DNA of 64,000 nt from Kordia sp. SMS9 (GTDB lineage Bacteria; Bacteroidota; Bacteroidia; Flavobacteriales; Flavobacteriaceae), in assembly GCF_003352465.1 (NCBI RefSeq), contig NZ_CP031153.1, forward strand, positions 2,284,465-2,348,464, in the 5' to 3' direction. Below, one piece after another: positions 1 through 9,082 of the stretch (the stretch's first letter is position 1; each line of letters starts with the position of its first letter). A model generated the notes under the pieces. The model was not told where the DNA came from. It made no database searches and saw only the letters and a program-made list of their open reading frames with translations. Made by a program: the position numbers and the translations under genes.

Positions 1-3000
1 ATTTTGGCAGACTGTCCGCCAAAAAGCAACGGAATTTTCAAGCCAAATTGATAACCATACAAATTGTCATTCAATTGCGGATTTGATCCTTGAAAGTAAT
101 TAACAGAAATATCGGGTAATAACTTTTGTTTCTCAAAACTCCGTTTGGCTTTTGACAAAGTAATACGTTGTTGATAATACGCTATTTCAGCACTTTTATT
201 TAGGGAAATAGAAGTTCGGGCAACTTTTAAAAACGGTATTTTTTGGATGTGTAAACTATCTTCTGTTTGTACAAATTTCAGCAAATTTTCATACGCTTGT
301 TGTGCATTTTTCAGTGCATCCGCATACGCGAGATGAATTCTTTTTTGCTTAGATGCTGCTGTAATTTTTTCTAAATAATTCGTTTCACCCAATTCGAAGC
401 GTCTTGCTGCTATTTTTGAAAAATCAGTATACAAACTGTCTAACTCTTCATATAAAATGGCTTTTTCATTTGCAATTAGATAGCTGTAGAAACTAGCCGT
501 CACATTTCGCGTCAGAGCTTTTTCTTCAACCGCGAACTTACTTAAAATCAACGCTTTTTCTGCATTTCGCACTTTCTTCTCAGAAAAATATACCGTTGGG
601 AAACGAACATCTTGCTGTATGCCAAAAACTCGCAAGGGTTTATTATTTGCCGCTAAATTGTTTTGATCTAACGAATAATACACATACGTTTTATCAAACG
701 TAAACGCCGTTTTTACATTCGTTTCTGCTTGCTGAATTTCTAGTGAATTCGCTTTAAGTCCCGAATTATTTTCTTTCGCTAATACGATCAAATCATCCAA
801 AGTGACTTCTTTTACTTCTTGACTAAAAACACTAAACGTGCAACATAGCAACACAACGCTGATTCCTTTTTTAGACATGGTTTTGTTCTTTTTTTTGTTC
901 GTTTGAGAACGATGAAACATCGCGTATAAAACAGGCAATACTACTAATGTGAGTAAGGTTGCTGTGACCAATCCGCCAATAACGACAGTTGCCAACGGAC
1001 GTTGTACTTCTGCACCCGCATTTGTGGATATCGCCATCGGTAAAAAACCTAAAGCTGCCGCAGAAGCTGTCAACAACACAGCTCTCAATCGGTCTTTGGT
1101 TCCTTGTTTTATCAATGTTTCCATAGTATCAAATCCTTGTTTTTTTAATTCTTTAAAATGTTCTATCAACACAATTCCGTTGAGAACTGCAATTCCGAAT
1201 AGTGCAATAAATCCTACACCTGCCGAAATGCTAAAAGGTAAATCGCGCAACCATAGCAATAACACGCCGCCAACCGCCGCAAGTGGAATGGCTGAATAAA
1301 TGAGCAAGGCTTCTTTGACAGATTTGAACGCAAAATAGAGCAATACAAATATTAAGATCAATGCAATAGGTACGGCAAGCAACAATCGTGATTTGGCGCT
1401 TTGTAAATTTTCAAACTGTCCGCCATAGGTAATAGAATAGCCAACAGGCAACTTTATATTGTTTTCAATTAAATGTTGTACATCATCCACAACGGATTGC
1501 AAATCGCGATTACGCACATTAATTCCAACTACAATTCTTCTGCGTGTATCATCACGGGAGATTTTGGCAGCTCCTTTTTGGTAACTAACCGTTGCCAATT
1601 CCCGCAAAGGCACTTTTCCGCCAGCAGGCACATCTACATATAAATTTTGAAGATTTTCAATGTCTTGACGTTTCTGTCGGTCCAAACGAACGACCAAATC
1701 AAAACGTTTTTCACCTTCAAAAATATGTCCCACCATTTTTCCCGCAAACCCCATGGAAATCATCTCATTCAAGTCTTGAATATTCAATCCGTAGCGCGCA
1801 ATTTGTGAACGATTGTATTGAATGTTCATTTCTGGTAATCCCGCAATTTTTTCCACAGAAATATCTGCGGCTCCTGAAACGTTTTGTATCAAATTGCCAA
1901 TTTCGTTTCCTTTTTTCGCTAAAATTTCTAAATCTTCTCCAAAAATTTTAATTGCAATATCTGCACGAACACCAGTAATCAATTCGTTAAATCGCATTTC
2001 GATAGGTTGGGTAAATTCTACTTCCATGCCTGGAATTACAGCGAGAGCTTCTTTAAATTTATCTGCCAATTCGTCTTTAGAAGTTGCCGAAGTCCATTCA
2101 CTTTTAGGTTTTAGCACAATAATCACATCACTTTCTTCCATCGACATAGGATCTGTCGGAACTTCTGCGGCGCCAATTCGCGTGACAACTTGTTTTACTT
2201 CTGGAAATTCTGCTAACAGAATTTTTTCAATTTTTGTGGTAATTGCAACGGTGTTTTTTAACGATGTTCCTGTTTTCAATACAGGTTGAATCACAAAATC
2301 ACCTTCATCGAGCGTAGGCACAAATTCGCCGCCCATAGTACTATAAATGTATCCAGAAACGACTAGTAAACCAATTGCAATTGCTAGAATCAATTTTTTG
2401 CTTTGCAACGCAAAATCAATTACGGGTTCGTATAGTTTGTGAATCCATTTCATTAGACGAACAGATATGTTTTTATCACTTGCTTTCGTAGGTTTTAAAA
2501 ATAACGATGCTACCACAGGAACATAGGTAAAACAGAAAATCATGGCACCAATCAGGGCAAAACTGAACGTGAGTGCCATTGGTTTAAACATTTTTCCTTC
2601 TACGCCACTCAGTGATAAAATAGGAATGAAAACAATCAAAATAATCAATTGTCCAAAAATGGCAGAATTCATCATTATGGAAGCTCCTGTAAATGTTATT
2701 TTGTCTTTAAAATGTTGCTGTTCGATTTTTGATAAAGTTTGAATTTCTTCACTTTTCTGCGTGATGTTGAATGCGATAAATTCTACAATAATCACAGCGC
2801 CATCAATGATAATTCCGAAGTCAATTGCACCCAAACTCATCAAGTTTGCATCCACACCAAAAATATACATTAAAGACAAGGCAAAAAGTAAACACAACGG
2901 AATTACAGAAGCAACGACCAATCCCGAGCGCAGATTTCCTAATAGTAAGACTACAATAAAAATAACGATCAAACAGCCTAAGATTAAATTTTCTGTGACA

Positions 3001-4019
3001 GTAAACGTGGTTTTGGCGATTAATTCGCTTCGGTCCAGAAATGCATTGATGTACACACCTTCCGGTAAGGATTTTGAAATAGAAGCAACACGCTCTTTTA
3101 CGGCTTCGATCACTTTTTTTGAGTTCGCATTTTTGAGCATCATTACTTGTCCCAATACTTTTTCGCCTTCACCATTTCCTGTAATGGCTCCAAAACGCAT
3201 GGCACTTCCAAAACCAACAGAAGCAACATCTTTTACATAAATTGGCAGTCCGTTTTTATTTGCAACGACTACATTTTTAATATCGTCTACGGATGCTATC
3301 AAACCTTCGCCTCGAATAAAATATGCTTGATTTACTTTTTCAATATAACCTCCGCCAGCGATATTATTATTCGTTTCCAACGCTGTAAAAATTTCCTTTG
3401 CCGTGATATTCATAGCATTCAATTTTTCAGTCTTGATGGCAACTTCATACTGTTTTAAAAAACCGCCCCAAGTATTTACTTCAACCACGCCAGGAATTCC
3501 TGAAAGTTGCCGTTTTACAATCCAATCTTGAATCGTACGCAGTTCTTGTGCATCGTATTTGTGTTTGAATTCGGGTTTTACATCCAAAATGTATTGATAA
3601 ATTTCTCCCAAACCAGTGGTAATCGGTCCCATCTCGGGCGTTCCAAACCTTTTTGGTATTTTTTCGGAAGCAGATTTTATTTTTTCGGCAATCAATTGAC
3701 GCGGCAAATACGTGCCCATCTCGTCGTCAAAAACAATGGTCACTACCGAGAGTCCAAATTTAGAAACAGAACGAATTTCCTGTACGCCAGGCAAGTTTGC
3801 CATTTCTAATTCAACAGGATAGGTGATAAATTGTTCCATATCTTGCGTAGACAAGTTTCGAGAAGTCGTGATGACTTGTACTTGGTTATTGGTCACATCT
3901 GGAACGGCTCCAATAGGAATTTGCGAAAGTGAATACAATCCAAATCCGACGATAAAAACGGTCGCTAAAAGAACAACAAATTTATTCTTTAAACTGAAAT
4001 TAATAATATGTGATAACAT
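1..4019 (-). CDS. CusA/CzcA-type heavy-metal efflux RND permease fused to a TolC-like outer membrane domain (3' end missing)
   Basis: The reverse strand reads openly from ATG at 4019 to the window edge, at least 1,339 codons. The N-terminal ~1,040 residues are an RND metal permease (start MLSHIINFSLKNKF; segments like DFGIIIDGAVIIVE and FIALFGIAVLNGIVLIEH). Such pumps export Cu(I)/Ag(I) or Zn/Co/Cd from periplasm or cytoplasm. Around 875-900 the frame continues without a stop through a Lys-rich linker into MSKKGISVVLLCCTFSVFSQ, which resembles a signal peptide, then into a TolC/OEP-type helical domain. I checked the codons across this junction and found no frameshift. CusA-TolC fusions are known in Bacteroidota. 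The start is fixed by homology to CusA N-termini; the small gene 77 bases upstream is probably co-transcribed. The adaptor (CusB-like) is probably beyond the left edge. Substrate metal is inferred from family and the neighbouring receptor. Confidence 0.9.
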   Translation of the reverse strand, partial: MLSHIINFSLKNKFVVLLATVFIVGFGLYSLSQIPIGAVPDVTNNQVQVITTSRNLSTQDMEQFITYPVELEMANLPGVQEIRSVSKFGLSVVTIVFDDEMGTYLPRQLIAEKIKSASEKIPKRFGTPEMGPITTGLGEIYQYILDVKPEFKHKYDAQELRTIQDWIVKRQLSGIPGVVEVNTWGGFLKQYEVAIKTEKLNAMNITAKEIFTALETNNNIAGGGYIEKVNQAYFIRGEGLIASVDDIKNVVVANKNGLPIYVKDVASVGFGSAMRFGAITGNGEGEKVLGQVMMLKNANSKKVIEAVKERVASISKSLPEGVYINAFLDRSELIAKTTFTVTENLILGCLIVIFIVVLLLGNLRSGLVVASVIPLCLLFALSLMYIFGVDANLMSLGAIDFGIIIDGAVIIVEFIAFNITQKSEEIQTLSKIEQQHFKDKITFTGASIMMNSAIFGQLIILIVFIPILSLSGVEGKMFKPMALTFSFALIGAMIFCFTYVPVVASLFLKPTKASDKNISVRLMKWIHKLYEPVIDFALQSKKLILAIAIGLLVVSGYIYSTMGGEFVPTLDEGDFVIQPVLKTGTSLKNTVAITTKIEKILLAEFPEVKQVVTRIGAAEVPTDPMSMEESDVIIVLKPKSEWTSATSKDELADKFKEALAVIPGMEVEFTQPIEMRFNELITGVRADIAIKIFGEDLEILAKKGNEIGNLIQNVSGAADISVEKIAGLPEMNIQYNRSQIARYGLNIQDLNEMISMGFAGKMVGHIFEGEKRFDLVVRLDRQKRQDIENLQNLYVDVPAGGKVPLRELATVSYQKGAAKISRDDTRRRIVVGINVRNRDLQSVVDDVQHLIENNIKLPVGYSITYGGQFENLQSAKSRLLLAVPIALILIFVLLYFAFKSVKEALLIYSAIPLAAVGGVLLLWLRDLPFSISAGVGFIALFGIAVLNGIVLIEHFKELKKQGFDTMETLIKQGTKDRLRAVLLTASAAALGFLPMAISTNAGAEVQRPLATVVIGGLVTATLLTLVVLPVLYAMFHRSQTNKKKNKTMSKKGISVVLLCCTFSVFSQEVKEVTLDDLIVLAKENNSGLKANSLEIQQAETNVKTAFTFDKTYVYYSLDQNNLAANNKPLRVFGIQQDVRFPTVYFSEKKVRNAEKALILSKFAVEEKALTRNVTASFYSYLIANEKAILYEELDSLYTDFSKIAARRFELGETNYLEKITAASKQKRIHLAYADALKNAQQAYENLLKFVQTEDSLHIQKIPFLKVARTSISLNKSAEIAYYQQRITLSKAKRSFEKQKLLPDISVNYFQGSNPQLNDNLYGYQFGLKIPLLFGGQSAK

Positions 4020-4096
4020 GTTTGTCTAAAATAATCATAGTGAGTATGCTTCTGAATGAATGATCAGAAGAATGAAAATAAATGAAGTCAGATTAT

Positions 4097-4495
4097 TTAT
4101 GAAAGCCGTGGAGGCTGAATAAGCTTTTGTGAATGTAAAGAAGATTCACTTGGCTTGTAGTGAAAGTTGCCATTGCGCGACTCTAAAAATTCAATGAAAT
4201 TCAAGGATATTTCAGTAGCGTTTAGTATAAAAATAGTGATAGTAGTCACTTGAGAAGTCTGTTGAAACGGTAGTTTTTCATGATCTTTCCGTTCTTCCTG
4301 ATGTTCTTGGTCATGCGCAACTTTTAATGCTCCGTAATGTTTGGAAACAAATTCAAAAAAAGTATCGCCATATTGCTCATTGTGATAGCTTGCATGTTCG
4401 ATGAATTCACCAAGCTGCAACATATCAGTACCTTTAAAGCCTATGCTTTGTAGTAACATGACAAACGCTAATATGATTGAAAAAAATATACGCAT
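4097..4495 (-). CDS. small exported protein upstream of the metal pump
   Basis: 132 residues, beginning with a hydrophobic signal peptide or anchor (MRIFFSIILAFVMLLQSIGF) followed by a soluble region rich in His, Glu and Lys (HDQEHQEERKDHEK around residues 80-93). The family is not one I can name; short proteins of this kind often precede CusA-type pumps in flavobacteria. It shares strand with the pump and ends 77 bases before its start, so co-transcription is likely. The His/Glu-rich stretch could touch metal in the periplasm, but that is inference. There is no Cys motif or lipobox at the signal peptide end. Confidence 0.7.
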   Translation of the reverse strand: MRIFFSIILAFVMLLQSIGFKGTDMLQLGEFIEHASYHNEQYGDTFFEFVSKHYGALKVAHDQEHQEERKDHEKLPFQQTSQVTTITIFILNATEISLNFIEFLESRNGNFHYKPSESSLHSQKLIQPPRLS

Positions 4496-4613
4496 GTACG
4501 TAAAGATACGTATTTGCTGAGATCTTTTTGTGACCTAAGTTACATCACTTCAATTTTAATAAAAAAAATAATGTTATGTGATTTTTGTCACATTCAGAAT
4601 TAAATTTTCATAT

Positions 4614-4621
4614 TACTTTTG
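4614..4621 (+). promoter_or_regulatory. candidate -7 promoter box (TACTTTTG)
   Basis: TACTTTTG matches the Bacteroidota -7 consensus TAnnTTTG and lies only 6 bases before the ATG at 4628, so a transcript from it would be almost leaderless. The nearest TTG (4585-4587) is 26 bases upstream of the box, longer than the usual ~19-21, which weakens the call. Confidence 0.3.
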
Positions 4622-4627
4622 CCCGTG

Positions 4628-5032
4628 ATGAAAATTACACGCCTTGCCATACCATATTTGTTGGGATGTATCGTTTTTATAAGTACGATAAAAACAGCAT
4701 TGGTGTATTCGTATTATTTTGTAAATCCGGATAATTTCATTGCGCTTTTTTGTGAAAACACAGATAAACCTGAACTGGAATGTGATGGAAAGTGCTATTT
4801 GAAAAAAGTAAGTCTCAATCAGCTTGAAACGACTCAAAATGACAACTTGCCCAAAGTCAACATTGACCTAGAAAATATTCTCTTGTATGTAGATACATTG
4901 GCAGATTGGCAGTTGACTTCCCTAGAAACTACACAGAAGAAAGCCTCTTTTTTCTACCAAAATTTATACACTTCAGAGGTGAGTTTTGCTATTTTTCATC
5001 CACCAAATCATCGTTTTAATTCTATAATATAA
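4628..5032 (+). CDS. small membrane-anchored protein with a CxGKCYL motif
   Basis: 134 residues from ATG 4628 (an in-frame TTG at 4619 overlaps the candidate promoter and is less likely). One N-terminal membrane segment (IPYLLGCIVFISTIKTALVY) is followed by a short loop with FCENTDKPELECDGKCYLKK, giving three Cys plus acidic residues. This layout, including the ECxGKCYLKK signature, recurs in uncharacterised flavobacterial proteins, often beside TonB receptors or metal genes. It is transcribed divergently from the efflux pump and upstream of the putative copper receptor. A metal-binding or copper-delivery role is inference from the Cys pair and the neighbours. Confidence 0.7.
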   Translation: MKITRLAIPYLLGCIVFISTIKTALVYSYYFVNPDNFIALFCENTDKPELECDGKCYLKKVSLNQLETTQNDNLPKVNIDLENILLYVDTLADWQLTSLETTQKKASFFYQNLYTSEVSFAIFHPPNHRFNSII

Positions 5033-5310
5033 ATTCCTTTCGAATGCTTTGTGGACTTTCTTCAAAGTAATCTTCTTATGGAAAAAATAAAATTTTAAAG
5101 AGCAGTTTTTACAATTGCTCTCATACCATTTGTTGTTTGAATTTATTGAAAAAGAAAACAATGATTTTTTTCTTTATTCGAACTAAAAAACGAAAGCATA
5201 GCCTTAGTTACGGTTTCTTTTTTTGGTAAAGTAGAAAGGAAAAAAGGGTGTTTTATTCCAATAAATTCAAATGATGAAAGGTATTATTTAACTATTGCAA
5301 TAAAACGACA

Positions 5311-7416
5311 ATGAAAAAAATGATTTTAGTGCTTTTGTGCACTAGTGTTGGCTACATGAGTTATGGGCAAGAAAAAACACCGACTCAAAAAGATTCAACA
5401 AAAACGAAAACGATCAAATTAAACGAAGTTTTCATCCAAGGAAATCCAAAAAGAGATCCTGTACTTACGATGATAAAAACAGAAACAGAGAAAAATATTG
5501 TTCAACCTAAAAACATCGCAGATTTATTTAGTTATCTCAACGGTTTTTCATTAATTAAACGTGGAAATTATGCCATTGATCCTTCTTTTAGAGCTTCACA
5601 ATACGAACAACTCAACATTCAGTTTGATGGTGGAACGAAAGCTATGCACGCGTGTCCAAACCGAATGGATCCAATTACAACACACGTTATTCCTGAAGAA
5701 ATTGAAAAGATTGAAGTCATCAAAGGACCGTATTCAGTACGTTATGGCGCAACCTATGCTGGTGTTGTAAACTTGGTAACTCAAAAAACGAATCTTCAAG
5801 AAAAAGGCTGGCATGGAGCTGTAAGTTCAGGATATGAAACCAATGGAAATTCGTTGGTGACGAGTGGAAAACTTCAATATATCACCGACAAATATGACAT
5901 TACGGCAAATGGTGGTTATCGCGATTTTGGAAACTATGAAGATGGCGCAGGATTGGAGATTCCTGCTGCTTTTAGAAGTACTGATTATGGTGTAAAAGTA
6001 GGTTTCAATCCAAACGAAAATCAACGGTTGCAATTGCATTGGCGACAATCCTTTGGACGCGATGTGTTGCATGCAGGTTTGCCAATGGATACCGATGAAG
6101 ACAACAGTAGTATTGTTTCCCTTGATTATAAAATACGTCCAGCATCCAAACTTTTAGATGAGTTTAATGCAAAAGCCTATTATTCGTATGTAGATCATAT
6201 CATGACCAACAGAAGACGTCCAAATTTTATGATGACAGAAGCTATTTCTACAATTGACGCGCGTACTGCTGGTGGAAAAGTAGAAATGACGTTAACGCCC
6301 TCAAAAGAGGTCACGATTTTTACAGGAATTGATGCTTTTTTGGTTGCTAGAGATGGAAGCAGAAACCGTTTGGTAAAACTCAATATGATGGGAATGGAAT
6401 TGCCACAACCTATGAATTTTACGGATAAAATTTGGCAAGATTCCTATGTAAACGACTTTGGTGTATTTACCGAAGCAAAATACGCTTTGAACGCTTCCAC
6501 AATTTTTACGGCTGGATTGCGATATGATTTGGTCGTTTCGGACATAAACGATCCTGAAAATGATTTTGCTGCCTTGTATGATTTGGAGAAGCGAAATGAA
6601 CACAATATTGCAGGAACGGTTTCGGTGAAAAAGTATCTTTCTGATCAAACGATTTTGGAAGTTGCATATGGTCGTGGTGTGCGATCGGCAAATATGATTG
6701 AACGTTTTATCAATCATTTTACGGTGGGACAAGATCCTTTTGAATATGTGGGGAATCCAAATTTAAAAGCTGAGGTCAACAATCAGTTTGAAATTGGCTT
6801 GAAAGGAAAAGCTAAACTTTCAGAAAATGCAACAGATGTTAATTATTCATTTTCTGGATTTTATTCAGATGTAAACAATACCATTGTAGCTGTGGTAGAT
6901 CCGAATCTTTCACGAAAATTCATGCCAAATGCACAACCGCAAGAGGTCAAGCGCTTTACAAATATTGAAAATACTTATAAAACAGGTTTTGAAGCCAGTG
7001 TAGGTGTTGATATTGTACACGATCTTACGTTTACAACAGATGTAGCGTATGTGTATAGTAAAAATGAAGATTTAAACGAAAGTTTACCATTGACGCCGCC
7101 ATTGACAAGCAATTTTGAACTCTTGTTTGAAAAAGAAGAGTATTGGATTCGTGCAAATTACAGCATCACTTCTCGACAAGATCATATTTCACCTTCTTTT
7201 AGAGAACAAGAAACACCTGGCTATAATGTTTTTGACGTGCGTTTGGGCGTAAAACCGATAAAAAATGTCACACTAGGATTGGCAGCTTTGAACATTTTTG
7301 ATGCTGCTTATAACAATCACTTGAATTTTGCTTTTCGAAATTTAGCAGGTTTTACCAATGAACCGATCAATGATCCTGGACGGAATTTTTCAGCTTATAT
7401 TAAATACAGATTTTAA
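5311..7416 (+). CDS. TonB-dependent outer membrane receptor, OprC/NosA-like, probably copper
   Basis: 701 residues: signal peptide (residues 1-20, ending YMSYGQ), a TonB-box-like segment (IKLNEVFIQG, 36-44), a plug domain (about 45-160, with IEKIEVIKGPYSVRYG at 131-146) and a 22-strand-type barrel ending in an aromatic residue (YIKYRF). The plug contains HACPNRM, so Cys115 and Met119 form CxxxM; the barrel contains His296-Ile-Met298. OprC of Pseudomonas binds copper with a CxxxM plug motif and a barrel HxM pair, so the combination points to copper uptake. There is no N-terminal carboxypeptidase-like domain, so this is not a SusC-type receptor. It follows the small Cys-motif protein on the same strand after ~280 bases. 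Receptor identity is firm; copper specificity is inferred. Confidence 0.92.
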   Translation: MKKMILVLLCTSVGYMSYGQEKTPTQKDSTKTKTIKLNEVFIQGNPKRDPVLTMIKTETEKNIVQPKNIADLFSYLNGFSLIKRGNYAIDPSFRASQYEQLNIQFDGGTKAMHACPNRMDPITTHVIPEEIEKIEVIKGPYSVRYGATYAGVVNLVTQKTNLQEKGWHGAVSSGYETNGNSLVTSGKLQYITDKYDITANGGYRDFGNYEDGAGLEIPAAFRSTDYGVKVGFNPNENQRLQLHWRQSFGRDVLHAGLPMDTDEDNSSIVSLDYKIRPASKLLDEFNAKAYYSYVDHIMTNRRRPNFMMTEAISTIDARTAGGKVEMTLTPSKEVTIFTGIDAFLVARDGSRNRLVKLNMMGMELPQPMNFTDKIWQDSYVNDFGVFTEAKYALNASTIFTAGLRYDLVVSDINDPENDFAALYDLEKRNEHNIAGTVSVKKYLSDQTILEVAYGRGVRSANMIERFINHFTVGQDPFEYVGNPNLKAEVNNQFEIGLKGKAKLSENATDVNYSFSGFYSDVNNTIVAVVDPNLSRKFMPNAQPQEVKRFTNIENTYKTGFEASVGVDIVHDLTFTTDVAYVYSKNEDLNESLPLTPPLTSNFELLFEKEEYWIRANYSITSRQDHISPSFREQETPGYNVFDVRLGVKPIKNVTLGLAALNIFDAAYNNHLNFAFRNLAGFTNEPINDPGRNFSAYIKYRF

Positions 7417-7452
7417 CGATAACGTATAGCATTTACATTAAAAGACCATTAC

Positions 7453-7496
7453 AAAAACTAAGAAACTACGTCAATTGATGTGGTTTCTTAGTTTTA
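7453..7496. terminator. bidirectional intrinsic terminator
   Basis: A 13-bp perfect stem (AAAACTAAGAAAC pairing with GTTTCTTAGTTTT) with flanking A and T runs, 37 bases after the receptor stop. It can serve the receptor; the convergent bestrophin gene ends ~150 bases beyond. Confidence 0.75.
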
Positions 7497-7642
7497 AATA
7501 TCTTTCTACGATCTACCGTATGTTGTTGCAGTTATTATGCTTCTTTTTGTTTCTTTACTTTAGGGTATTTTCAAAACCTTAAAAAACGCAGGTGAAAATG
7601 GAAACTCATCTTTCCAAACATGCGATCATTTTCGTTGTAGAA

Positions 7643-8749
7643 CTACATTTGAATGCCATATTGTTCTGGAATTGGCGCTGGAATTTCGGCTTCGTCGTCT
7701 TCAATCATTTGTCGGATGTCAATTTCAATGCCGCGTGCCATGGTGGTAATAGGGACATCGTTGGCAATGCCTTCAAACGGATTTTCAGAGACTTCTCCAA
7801 TGCGTTCCATGGTGTGAAAGATCCAAGAAATGATCACGCTAAACGGAATGGTAAACCATACAAAGTTGGCACCAATCCATTCAATAATATAGTGAAATCC
7901 GCCTTCAGGATACGGTTTCCAAGTTTGTGCTAAGGCAACTACTTCTTGTCCAATTTTGTCAAACTCATGCATCATTCCGTACGGCAATAAAATGACAAAA
8001 ATCCAGATGAAAAAGCGGTTTAACGTCGCAAATTGTCTCGGATATGGGAAGTTTTTAATGCGTTCTACTTTTCCTTGTAAGGTGAAAAATTCCACCATCA
8101 TTTCTTCCATTTGTAAAAAAGAAAATTCCCAAATATGACCACTTTCTTTCAATGATCGCAATTGTTTAGATTGTAAGTTGATACAGGCCGTTTGTTTGTT
8201 CTTTTTGCTTAAAATATATTGCTTTTCTTCTTCACTCACATAGCCTTCTAGTTGATCTGATAGTGAAAAAGCACGTTCATGAATGTGAATTTTTTTCATG
8301 TATTCTCTATCTGATTTGTTTTTATGCGAATATTCCCAAGGCTTTGTCACTCGGAGTGCATGTCGCAATGAAGTCATCCACGCCACATGACGCATGATGA
8401 GTTGTTTTCGCACTCGAAATAATTCTTCATCAGCATATTTTTCTTTGGCACGTTCGTTTGTAATAAAATCATTCACCATAATGGTAAACGAGCGTGAAGC
8501 ATTCACGATACCGCCCCAAATTTTACGCGCTTCCCACAAGCGATCATACGAAGCATTATTTTTAAATGAAATGATAAACGCCAACGCCGTACCAACCAAC
8601 CCAATAGGAAGCCAGGGCAAGTGCAACCAATACCATCTAAAAACCGCATATAATAGCACAGGAATGAGCGATAGAATGATGAAAACTAAGACGTAACGCC
8701 TTGTCCAACTAAACATTTCTCTGATGGAGTAGTTTCTTCGTGTAAGCAT
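7643..8749 (-). CDS. bestrophin family anion channel
   Basis: 368 residues. The N-terminus (RRNYSIREMFSWTRRYVLV) and the following segment with SFKNNASYDRLWEARKIWG match the bacterial bestrophin/UPF0187 family, whose members form pentameric anion (chloride) channels in the inner membrane. Four hydrophobic stretches are visible, two near the N-terminus and two around residues 240-310 (FFIWIFVILLPYGM and FTIPFSVIISWIFHTMERIG). Length is somewhat above the usual ~300 because of a charged middle insert (YMKKIHIHERAFSLSDQLEG region). It starts with ATG at 8749, 57 bases downstream of the stop of a gene remnant on the same strand, which suggests it once followed another gene. Confidence 0.9.
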   Translation of the reverse strand: MLTRRNYSIREMFSWTRRYVLVFIILSLIPVLLYAVFRWYWLHLPWLPIGLVGTALAFIISFKNNASYDRLWEARKIWGGIVNASRSFTIMVNDFITNERAKEKYADEELFRVRKQLIMRHVAWMTSLRHALRVTKPWEYSHKNKSDREYMKKIHIHERAFSLSDQLEGYVSEEEKQYILSKKNKQTACINLQSKQLRSLKESGHIWEFSFLQMEEMMVEFFTLQGKVERIKNFPYPRQFATLNRFFIWIFVILLPYGMMHEFDKIGQEVVALAQTWKPYPEGGFHYIIEWIGANFVWFTIPFSVIISWIFHTMERIGEVSENPFEGIANDVPITTMARGIEIDIRQMIEDDEAEIPAPIPEQYGIQM

Positions 8750-8806
8750 GATGTGAAAGTGTATGGTGTATTTACTTGGTATTAAATGTACTACTTTTAA
8801 TTGAAA

Positions 8807-8950
8807 TTAACTGATATTGGCTTCTTCGGCGTCTTTGAATTGTTGATAGAGTAGTGGATAATAATTTTTAAAGGTTTCTTTGATGAAATTTACGGGAACA
8901 CTACCACGCAAAGTAGATTTGATATTAGTATAGAAGTTGAGGAGGTATTG
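8807..8950 (-). pseudogene. C-terminal remnant of an unidentified gene
   Basis: Reading the reverse strand from 8950 gives about 47 codons without ATG, ending FKDAEEANIS then TAA at 8807-8809. Upstream in this frame there is an immediate stop, so no start exists. The peptide is ordinary in composition (segments NFYTNIKSTLRG and FIKETFKNYYPLLYQQ) and sits directly upstream of the bestrophin gene. I read it as the tail of a protein gene whose front was lost when the SIR2 gene arrived. I do not recognise the family. Confidence 0.5.
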
Positions 8951-9082
8951 TTACCTATTTTGAGCTAACAGGGAGAATGTTTACAACTAGTTTTATCAAT
9001 GCTGAGTTTAAAAAATGTTGGATTTAGCATTTGTAGTTTAGTACATTAAAATCAAATAACGAAAAATAACTAAGGTTAGGTT

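Noticed and set aside
949..4029. Several plus-strand open frames of 66-159 codons across this stretch.
   Set aside because: They are shadows of the CusA-TolC gene on the other strand, whose translation shows clear RND and TolC homology; their own proteins have no family features.
4619..4627. TTG start for the small Cys-motif protein.
   Set aside because: It falls inside the candidate -7 box, and ATG 4628 gives a better N-terminus.
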